Part shown: in pieces, positions 1 through 5,732 of the stretch
Layout of the letters: each line of letters opens with the position of its first letter
How positions within the stretch are numbered: the stretch's first letter is position 1
Origin: Planctomycetaceae bacterium
Lineage (GTDB): Bacteria; Planctomycetota; Planctomycetia; Pirellulales; Pirellulaceae
Length of the DNA stretch: 9,839 bases
Assembly: GCA_003501565.1 (NCBI GenBank)
Contig: DNPC01000401.1
Coordinates: 1-9,839, forward strand
Direction: 5' to 3'
Made by a program: the position numbers and the translations under genes
Notes under the pieces: generated by a model
What the model saw: the letters and a program-made list of their open reading frames with translations, nothing else
What the model was told of the DNA's origin: nothing
Databases searched by the model: none

Positions 1-16
1 TACAGCACTGCCGATT

Positions 17-733
17 CTACGTCTGATCATCGGCGAAAATCGTCTTGTAGGTGACGCCAGCCAGGACGGCACCGACGATTGGGGCCGCCCAGAACAGCCA
101 CAATTGCGAGAGGTATTGTGCTCCAGCCAACATCGCCGGCCCAGTGCTTCGAGCGGGATTAACACTCAGGTTCGTTACCGGTATCCCAACGAGGTGAATC
201 AGTGTTAGACCAAGACCGATCGCGATCGGAGCGAGGCCCGCCGGAGCTCGCTGGTCGGTCGAGCCCATGATGATCATCAAGAACATGAACGTTAGCGTGA
301 TCTCTGCAACCACGCAGGCTACCAGGCTGTACTTGCCAGGCGAGAGCTCGCCGTATCCGTTGGAAGCGAAACCGCCCAGTTGAAACCCTTCAGTCCCGCT
401 TGCGATCACATAGAGGACTCCAGATGCTGCGATGGCTCCCACCACTTGTGAAATGACATAGGGGACAAAGTCCTTGCCCGCAAAACGTCCGCCCACCAGC
501 AGGCCGGCAGTGACTGCGGGATTGAGGTGGCATCCAGAGATATGTCCAATCGCATAAGCCATCGTCATCACGGTCAGACCAAATGCGAATGACACGCCGA
601 GCCAACCAATGCCCACATCGGCTACCCCTGCGGCCAGGACTGCAGAACCGCAGCCACCGAATACAAGCCAGAACGTACCCATAAATTCAGCTGCGCACTT
701 TGCGCCCAGTGATGGCTCTTGGTTGCTCGCCAT
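17..733 (-). CDS. aqpZ: Aquaporin Z, water channel
   Basis: This is a 238-residue inner-membrane water channel of the MIP/aquaporin family, the usual length for bacterial AqpZ. Both signature loops are present: GCHLNPAV with NPA at residues 71-73, and SVNPARSTGPA with NPA at 192-194. Hydrophobic stretches fit six membrane segments. Large parts match my recollection of E. coli AqpZ (FWLVFGGCGSAVLAAG, GFASNGYGE, APIAIGL-LTLIHL), including the selectivity-filter residues Phe51, His180 and Arg195. The fourth filter position, Thr183 in E. coli AqpZ, is Leu189 here. The ATG at 733 is preceded by AGGGAG (744-749 on the plus strand) at a 10-base spacing, which supports this start even though it adds about eight residues before the usual N-terminus. 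The gene stands alone; dcd lies upstream on the same strand, 383 bp away. A glycerol facilitator is less likely, because the sequence follows AqpZ rather than GlpF. Confidence 0.96.
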   Translation of the reverse strand: MASNQEPSLGAKCAAEFMGTFWLVFGGCGSAVLAAGVADVGIGWLGVSFAFGLTVMTMAYAIGHISGCHLNPAVTAGLLVGGRFAGKDFVPYVISQVVGAIAASGVLYVIASGTEGFQLGGFASNGYGELSPGKYSLVACVVAEITLTFMFLMIIMGSTDQRAPAGLAPIAIGLGLTLIHLVGIPVTNLSVNPARSTGPAMLAGAQYLSQLWLFWAAPIVGAVLAGVTYKTIFADDQT

Positions 734-1116
734 AGCGAAGAAGCTCCCTGAAAAGTTATTGAGAAAAGTGATTGATAAGTTGGGAGTGAATTTGAAAGGT
801 CACAGAACGTTGGCGGGCGCAAATAGCGATTGGTCCGTCAAATGGAATTTGGCTGCGTCCGATGGCCCTGCCTTAGCGCACGTCGTGAGTGAATGTTTCC
901 GGCAGAAGAGTCAGTCGTCGTATCGCCCCGAAAACAAACAACAGCCTTACTAACCAATGCGATTAACGTGGCGGAATCCCGCAATTCCGTTGACGGTCAA
1001 GTTCATGGCCACCGATTACGTGGCAGCGAATAGGGCAAACGCAAACGTTTCTTGACGTTTCTAACGAGGGTGTTACGCCGTTTGTTGCGGACGCGCGAGC
1101 TGCGTGACCCGTTTCG
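734..1116. other. Gene-free stretch between dcd and aqpZ
   Basis: This 383-bp interval separates two minus-strand genes and holds no convincing coding sequence. Open frames that run through it read as shadow translations without recognisable domains. It contains the aqpZ ribosome site, a small perfect hairpin (972-989), and a direct repeat ACGTTTCT at 1045-1052 and 1055-1062. No clear sigma70-like promoter for aqpZ was found. Confidence 0.6.
972..989. repeat. Short perfect inverted repeat (hairpin)
   Basis: CGGAAT and ATTCCG form a perfect 6-bp stem around the 6-base loop CCCGCA. It lies about 130 nt past the dcd stop on the minus strand. No T-run follows it on either strand, so it is not a classical intrinsic terminator. 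A transcript-end or processing role is only a guess. Confidence 0.4.
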
Positions 1117-1680
1117 CTAACTTAGCGGAAAATCAAACTTGAGCTGCTGATCATCTTCTGTTCTCCCGAACTCGCGATAAAGCAGACTTGGCTGTATGTC
1201 ATCGTTGTTTTGGTACTTGCCTGAAGCGCAAGATGTAATCTCGCCTTCCAACGTGTGGTAGTAGATTTGGCAGACTTGAATACCGGGATAAATACGAATC
1301 GGCTGGACAGCGTACATCTCGATCGTCCAGTACCCGCAAAAGCCAACATCCCCAAATCCCGCCGTCGCATGGACGAACATTCCGAGTCGGCCAAGGGATG
1401 AGCGGCCTTCGATCATCGGCACAAGATTCTGCGTCTCGGTATGTTCAATCGTGCGAGCTAAGTAGACCTGGTTAGGGCTCAAAACCAAGCCGTTTTCCGG
1501 GATCTCGATCCGCCGGTATCGGTTCGGTTCTTTGATGTCGAGCACAACTTCCTCGTACACTAATAATTCGTTGTGCAGGCGCAAGTTGTAACTGTTCGGA
1601 TTCAGTTGCGCTTCGTCAAAGGGGTCGATCTTGATATCGTCGCCAATGCGTTTTCTTATCTCAGCGCCGGTGAGAATCAT
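1117..1680 (-). CDS. dcd: dCTP deaminase, possibly bifunctional dCTP deaminase/dUTPase
   Basis: This 187-residue cytoplasmic enzyme converts dCTP to dUTP; if bifunctional it goes on to dUMP and pyrophosphate, feeding thymidylate synthesis and limiting uracil in DNA. It has the family length and fold markers: an N-terminal QLNPNSYNLRL segment (residues 25-35), the nucleotide-binding EGRSSLGRLG (91-100), the loop HATAGFGDVGF (104-114), the catalytic glutamate in WTIEM (Glu121, aligned with E. coli Glu138), and a C-terminal GKYQ...PS motif (154-165). The loop has the TAG[F/W]xD form known from bifunctional enzymes such as those of Methanocaldococcus and Mycobacterium, not the TAHRID form of the E. 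coli deaminase. The residue before the conserved Asp is Gly110 where Ile is usual. No good Shine-Dalgarno precedes the ATG, which is common in planctomycetes. I am sure of the family and only moderately sure of dual activity. Confidence 0.94.
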   Translation of the reverse strand: MILTGAEIRKRIGDDIKIDPFDEAQLNPNSYNLRLHNELLVYEEVVLDIKEPNRYRRIEIPENGLVLSPNQVYLARTIEHTETQNLVPMIEGRSSLGRLGMFVHATAGFGDVGFCGYWTIEMYAVQPIRIYPGIQVCQIYYHTLEGEITSCASGKYQNNDDIQPSLLYREFGRTEDDQQLKFDFPLS

Positions 1681-1919
1681 CCGTCAACCAACTCGCTTCA
1701 GAGGAAAGGTGGGGGGCAACCGCACTGGCGTTTTCTCGCCATGATTTAGCACAACATGGCTGCGCAAATCGTGGCTCTGCAAACTATCGCTTTGCAAATC
1801 CCGGGGTTGGCCCTCTATCACCCCGACCGATTACACGCACTTCGCTTAGAATATCAGAATTCGCCTCGAACGACTCCGCCCCAACGAACTAAAAACTCAA
1901 ATCGAGGATGACTTTCTCT

Positions 1920-1966
1920 GGGTGTGAAACATGGAAGCTTCTTTGTGGCACTTCGTTTCCACACCC
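1920..1966. repeat. Imperfect inverted repeat upstream of the ThuA-like gene
   Basis: The left arm GGGTGTGAAAC (1920-1930) pairs with the right arm GTTTCCACACCC (1955-1966), giving 11 paired positions with a single bulged base. The 24-base interval contains the palindrome GAAGCTTC. No T-run follows, so a terminator is unlikely. It may be an operator or a leader hairpin about 70 bp before the start codon. Confidence 0.45.
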
Positions 1967-1986
1967 GTATAGCTCAAACCGAAAAA

Positions 1987-1999
1987 GTCCCAATGGGAC
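1987..1999. repeat. Small hairpin before the ThuA-like gene
   Basis: GTCCC-AAT-GGGAC is a perfect 5-bp stem with a 3-base loop, ending 37 bp before the ATG. It sits just downstream of the larger 1920-1966 inverted repeat. It could be part of the same leader structure, or a chance hairpin. Confidence 0.3.
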
Positions 2000-2036
2000 G
2001 CTTACAGAATACGTACTTCTTGGATAAGGCCCTGTG

Positions 2037-2930
2037 ATGCTCCGAAGAATTTGCGCCTGGTTACTTGCCACTTGCTGGCTGTGTTCGGGGATATTACTAG
2101 CCGACGAGACCCGGGTTCTATTCGTCGTGGGGCCAAGTACTCACAAACCCGGTACGCATGAAGTCGGGGCGGGATGTAGGTTGTTGGCGGATTTGCTGAC
2201 CAAGGCGGAGAATGTTGACGGCGTTGTCTGCACGGTAGTAGATGGTTGGCCGGAAGACAAAGCTCTGCTAAAGCGTGCTGACACAATCGTTTTTTCCGGT
2301 GACCGTTTTCCGTTGGCTGAGATGGATCACACCGAAAAGAACATGGGAGAACTAGCAGAGCTTATGCAGCGTGGCTGTGGCATATTGTGCTTTCATTACG
2401 CTACCGGACTGACCAAAGGGCAAGTGCCAGAAGACGGCCAGCATCCGTTGCTCCAGTGGATGGGTGGCTATTTTGCAACACGTTGTGTACACCACCAAAG
2501 CACAGCTCGCATCTTCAAAAAAGCGAGCATCAACATCAATTCACGCCATCCGGTGCTTCGGGGTGTCAAGCCATTCGTCCTGCACGACGAACCCTACATC
2601 AACAACTATTTCGGCCCGAATGGGATCGAGAAAAATGTAACGCCCTTGATGACGTCAATGCTGCCACCGGAAAGCCCTAAACCTGAAGTCGTTGCGTGGG
2701 CCGTAGAACGGCGGCTAGCTTCCCCGCCAGCTGATCATGATCAAGGCCGGGGTGTCGGAATCGTGATGCCCCACTTTTATCGTAACTGGTCCAACGACAA
2801 CCTTAGGACTGCAATCCTTAATGGCATCATCTGGACTGCTCGTCGCGAGGTTCCCGAGGGCGGAATCAAAACTCCCATCCCCAAACTTGAAGCCTACAGC
2901 CCCGCAGCAGTAGAACCTGTGAAACGATAG
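2037..2930 (+). CDS. Secreted ThuA-like domain protein
   Basis: This 297-residue exported protein consists almost entirely of a ThuA-like ('trehalose utilisation') domain, a class I glutamine-amidotransferase-like fold common in planctomycetes. A Sec signal peptide is visible: MLRR, a hydrophobic core (residues 5-21), and probable cleavage after LLA before DE. Domain landmarks are the first strand RVLFVVGPSTHKPGTHEVG (26-44), DTIVFSGD (82-89), the nucleophile-elbow-like GCGILCFHYATG (113-124), HPLLQWMGGYF (136-146), HPVLRGVKPFVLHDEPY (171-187), and GRGVGIVMPHFYRNWSND through NGIIWTA (237-268). This order matches the family pattern of H-x-W-GG-F, HP-GL...DE-Y and a final GR...W-N...WA block. 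The real substrate is not known; a sugar-related role is suggested only by the family name. The ATG at 2037 is preferred over the overlapping GTG at 2034, with AAGG (2026-2029) as a weak ribosome site. The TPR gene follows 61 bp later on the same strand and may be co-transcribed. Confidence 0.88.
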   Translation: MLRRICAWLLATCWLCSGILLADETRVLFVVGPSTHKPGTHEVGAGCRLLADLLTKAENVDGVVCTVVDGWPEDKALLKRADTIVFSGDRFPLAEMDHTEKNMGELAELMQRGCGILCFHYATGLTKGQVPEDGQHPLLQWMGGYFATRCVHHQSTARIFKKASININSRHPVLRGVKPFVLHDEPYINNYFGPNGIEKNVTPLMTSMLPPESPKPEVVAWAVERRLASPPADHDQGRGVGIVMPHFYRNWSNDNLRTAILNGIIWTARREVPEGGIKTPIPKLEAYSPAAVEPVKR

Positions 2931-2979
2931 TGGCTGTCGAAAGCGTTGCTCTGGTTCGCCGCAGCGTTAATTGGGACTC

Positions 2980-2984
2980 AGGAG
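2980..2984 (+). promoter_or_regulatory. Ribosome binding site deciding the TPR gene start
   Basis: AGGAG lies 7 bases before the ATG at 2992. It settles the start at 2992 rather than at the in-frame TTG at 2971, which lies upstream of this site and would add seven residues. Confidence 0.75.
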
Positions 2985-2991
2985 TTCAACT

Positions 2992-4161
2992 ATGCCCCTT
3001 GAAGTCCAGTGTTGTGCGGTTGTTATTCGCAACGACGCATTGGAGCGAGTACTCGAGGGCGGTGCAGAGGCTTTCGGAGACATCGCCCCAAATGCAATGA
3101 GCTACAGCGATAACATGCTGTCACAGGCCAGCTTTATGGCCCAAGTAGATGCCGATGAATTCATCCGCTCGCTCGAGTTACGCGGGCTATCCCGTGACAG
3201 TACGCCGCCGGACTTTGTTGTCGTTCAGGCTCAAAAACGGGAGGTACAACCACCGTGTGATTGGCTCTTGATGTTCGAATACGAAGGCAGGTTAGCCGTC
3301 ACCATGACCGGCAACGACTCAACAACCCTGTACGCTCCCAAGCATGCCGGGAGTGAACTAAAGCACTATACAGAGGAAGAGATACGGCGCGATTTCGAGT
3401 TCGTTGAACGCAAGAACAACATCGATACCTATCGAAATAAGAACACTGGCGAACTCGTCTATTCGGCCCGCCGAACAGAGACCCCCGAGGAGATTTTCCA
3501 GAGGGTTTTTGAAAGAGTCTGGACTCACCGACGCGCACCAGGACGTCCCGCAGCTACCGGTCGTGCGCTCCAGGAGCTAGAAGAGGACATCGCGGAGCTA
3601 CAGTCCCTGGTGGCGAAACACCCAGAACTGTCTCGCCCAAGACTGGCAATTGGAATCGCTTGGAATGCTGCCGGGAATTCTCAAAATGCGAAGCGGCAGC
3701 TGGAACAGGCGGCCCAGCTCGAGCCGGACCTGGTGACAATCCACCAAGAGCTAGGAAGCGTCTATCTGGAACTTCGAGACCATGTTTCCGCTGCCGCCGC
3801 CTGCCAACGGGCCGTTTCCATCGAGCCAGACAACACAGGCCTGCTCGGCAACCTTGCCCTAAGCCAGTTGTTGGCAGGTTCTACGCGAAAGGCAGAAAAA
3901 ACGATCGCTCATGCGCTGAGGCTGGACCCAGACGACCGAGTAAATCAAAACGTCGCAAATATGGTCCGGCAGGTGCAATCCGAGCAACGACCTACTCCCA
4001 CGTCACTGGAAGAATTGATGGGATCGCCGACCATGGGTGCCCGTAACTCTGGCGCCCCTACCTCTAGTGCAACCCGTAGAAAAGCCACACAACGACGACA
4101 ATGGTGGCTCGTAAGAACCTTTCAAAAGTTCATCGGACGCAATCGCGGTCGTCAGCCCTAA
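2992..4161 (+). CDS. TPR-repeat protein with an unrecognised N-terminal domain
   Basis: This 389-residue protein has two parts. Residues 1 to about 180 form a compact-looking region I do not recognise; notable stretches are CCAVVIRNDALERVLEGG (7-24), SQASFMAQVDADEFIRSLE (44-62) and PPCDWLLMFEYEG (87-99). Residues 214-314 are about three consecutive tetratricopeptide repeats, each about 34 residues and ending in EPD or DPDD (units near 214-246, 248-280 and 282-314), which normally bind partner proteins. A linker rich in Glu and Leu (190-212) precedes them, and a basic, Arg-rich tail (361-389) follows. No signal peptide or membrane segment is evident, so it is probably cytoplasmic. The start is fixed by AGGAG at 2980-2984. 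It follows the ThuA-like gene on the same strand, and its stop lies 5 bp from the stop of the convergent DUF1552 gene. The general shape is that of a protein-interaction adaptor; no catalytic motif was seen and no function is assigned. Confidence 0.85.
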   Translation: MPLEVQCCAVVIRNDALERVLEGGAEAFGDIAPNAMSYSDNMLSQASFMAQVDADEFIRSLELRGLSRDSTPPDFVVVQAQKREVQPPCDWLLMFEYEGRLAVTMTGNDSTTLYAPKHAGSELKHYTEEEIRRDFEFVERKNNIDTYRNKNTGELVYSARRTETPEEIFQRVFERVWTHRRAPGRPAATGRALQELEEDIAELQSLVAKHPELSRPRLAIGIAWNAAGNSQNAKRQLEQAAQLEPDLVTIHQELGSVYLELRDHVSAAAACQRAVSIEPDNTGLLGNLALSQLLAGSTRKAEKTIAHALRLDPDDRVNQNVANMVRQVQSEQRPTPTSLEELMGSPTMGARNSGAPTSSATRRKATQRRQWWLVRTFQKFIGRNRGRQP

Positions 4162-4166
4162 GACAT

Positions 4167-5561
4167 CTAAGCCTTCAGTGCTTCGATTTGCTTTGTAGCA
4201 ATGCCAATTGGACGGTCAAGCGGAATACCGGCACATGTCAGCAGTGTGGTGAGCAGGTCACCTTGATTACCTTGAACGTCAGTGAGAAATCGCCCCGTGT
4301 TTAAGGTCCCGCCGCCTCGACCAGCGACAACGAAGGGCAGATTCTCTCGCGTGTGTTTGTCTCCATCCTCGAGTCCGGAACCCCACATCATGATGCAGTT
4401 ATCCAAGAGCGTTCCGTCGGCTTCGCGTAGCGAGTGCATCTTCTTGACCATGTGCGCGAACTGTTCGATGTTGAACTGAACGATCTTGGCTACCTTTTCC
4501 ATCTTCGATTTATCGCCGCGATGGTGAGTTTGCGAGTGGTGTTTGTCGCTGAAACCAAGTTCAGGGTAGGACGCTCCGTTGGGACGCGAGCCGATGTAGG
4601 TCGACACACGCGTCATATCCGTTTGAAACGCGAGTACATTGAGGTCGCACATGACCTGCATGTATTCACTGCGTTTGTCACCATCTGGAATCTTGATCTC
4701 GATGGGTGGGGAGTCAGCACCGCGTTGATCGCTGCGCAACCCAGCTTTCTCCATCGCCGCTTCCTTTTGACGCTGTTCAATCGCGGCGATGCGACGTTCA
4801 ACCGAACGCACGCTATCCAAGTATTCGTCTAGCTTTCTTTTGTCAGAAACTGGCAGCTTTTGGCGAAGCTCTCTAGCGCCGCCAAGCACAAGATCGAGCA
4901 TGTCCCGATCAAGCGGACTGATCGGCGTCGGCGCGGCGTCTCTGTCCGAGCTTTCACTGCCAGATCCCGTTTGGCCGAACAGCCTAGACAATACGTTACG
5001 GGGATTAGTTTCGGCGGGCACAACCTGCGTTGGCGATCGATAGCTGCAGTGCGAGTAGTAGCCTTCGTTCAGTCCAGCCTGGTTTTCCTTCCAGTTCTGG
5101 GGCATAGTCGCCAATTCCAATGATGGTAGCGGAGTAAACGCTCCGACGTAATTGGCTGCAATCTGATCGGCTGAAATCGCGATATTGATTTCACTACGTT
5201 TAGCAGGATCCGGCAACGTGGCGGTTAACCAAGTCGATAGTTCCAGAGCGTGCGGGGCTCCGTTAAAGGGAGCGGTTGGAACCCCCGAGATGCCCTTCAT
5301 CATCAGGCACTCTTTTAATACTGGCTTCAATGATTCAACGGCAGCCGGAGGCGAACTCAAGAACGCTTCTGAATCTTTGGGCCAGAAATCATCCATAATG
5401 ACACCGTGCGGCATGTACATGAATCCAATGCGTACCGGTGGTTTGTAGGCGTGATTCGCCTTGGCTTCCTGCCAGCCCATGACGTCGAGTAAAGGTAAAG
5501 CCAGCGCCGCGCCGACTCCGCGCAAACAGGTCCGTCGATCGATCAATTTCGTTCGGTGCAT
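4167..5561 (-). CDS. DUF1552 family exported protein
   Basis: This 464-residue protein belongs to DUF1552, an uncharacterised family abundant in Planctomycetes, Verrucomicrobia, Acidobacteria and Myxobacteria. The N-terminus carries a Tat-like leader: DRRTCLRG (residues 8-15, twin Arg at 9-10, Cys in the usual Phe place) followed by the hydrophobic GAALALPLLDVM. Family landmarks include RIGFMYMPHGV (44-54), GAPHALELSTWLT (101-113), a charged helical stretch near 240-275, HHSQTHHRGD (341-350), and the C-terminal block LLDNCIMMWGSGLEDGDKH (385-403) then LPFVVAGRGGG (408-418). The histidine-rich segment and GSGLEDGDKH resemble metal or phosphate-ester sites, but this is only an impression; DUF1552 is often grouped loosely with DUF1501-like exported proteins. 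The ATG has AAGG about 7 bases upstream. The gene follows the cytochrome-like gene by 171 bp on the same strand, the usual pairing, so the products probably act together in the periplasm. Confidence 0.93.
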   Translation of the reverse strand: MHRTKLIDRRTCLRGVGAALALPLLDVMGWQEAKANHAYKPPVRIGFMYMPHGVIMDDFWPKDSEAFLSSPPAAVESLKPVLKECLMMKGISGVPTAPFNGAPHALELSTWLTATLPDPAKRSEINIAISADQIAANYVGAFTPLPSLELATMPQNWKENQAGLNEGYYSHCSYRSPTQVVPAETNPRNVLSRLFGQTGSGSESSDRDAAPTPISPLDRDMLDLVLGGARELRQKLPVSDKRKLDEYLDSVRSVERRIAAIEQRQKEAAMEKAGLRSDQRGADSPPIEIKIPDGDKRSEYMQVMCDLNVLAFQTDMTRVSTYIGSRPNGASYPELGFSDKHHSQTHHRGDKSKMEKVAKIVQFNIEQFAHMVKKMHSLREADGTLLDNCIMMWGSGLEDGDKHTRENLPFVVAGRGGGTLNTGRFLTDVQGNQGDLLTTLLTCAGIPLDRPIGIATKQIEALKA

Positions 5562-5732
5562 TTATTTGCCTTTTCTAACGGATGACGCAGGAAACAACTG
5601 CCAGAGTTAACTCAGACCGCGTTGCAAGCCTGGACACTCGGTCGCCAGCACGCCTAGGGCCCTCGGCATCAACGTGATCGCGCAGGCCGCAAGCCACGAC
5701 TTCGCCTTCTTTCGTGGCTATAACCGCCGCGG
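5562..5732 (-). other. Spacer between the cytochrome-like and DUF1552 genes
   Basis: This 171-bp spacer lies between two genes that normally work as a pair. It contains a perfect 8-bp inverted repeat, listed separately, about 13 nt after the upstream stop codon. It also carries the ribosome site of the DUF1552 gene near its right end in transcription order. Whether one transcript covers both genes cannot be decided from the sequence. Confidence 0.5.
5692..5719 (-). repeat. Perfect 8-bp hairpin after the cytochrome-like gene
   Basis: AGCCACGA (5692-5699) and TCGTGGCT (5712-5719) form a perfect 8-bp stem with a 12-base loop, beginning 13 nt after the TGA at 5733-5735 on the minus strand. No U-run follows the stem. 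It could be a partial terminator, an mRNA-stability hairpin or a processing site between the two genes. Confidence 0.45.

Larger units (their letters stand above)
1681..2036. other. Divergent non-coding region between dcd and the ThuA-like gene
   Basis: This region of about 355 bp must hold the promoters for both divergent genes. No coding sequence is supported in it. It carries three inverted repeats: 1802-1825 (CGGGGT/ACCCCG, 12-base loop), 1920-1966 and 1987-1999. It also has a repeated GCAAATC word near 1765-1800. I could not identify a convincing -35/-10 pair for either gene. Confidence 0.6.

Noticed and set aside
609..953. Plus-strand open frame of 114 codons overlapping the aquaporin start
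   Set aside because: It is largely antisense to aqpZ, has no recognisable domain, and its Ala/Pro-rich start looks like a reverse-strand shadow.
2971..2991. Earlier TTG start for the TPR gene
   Set aside because: The AGGAG site at 2980-2984 lies downstream of this TTG and is spaced correctly for the ATG at 2992.
3660..4046. 128-codon plus frame inside the TPR gene
   Set aside because: Its Arg/Pro-rich translation is a typical +1 shadow of the TPR coding frame, which has clear repeats.
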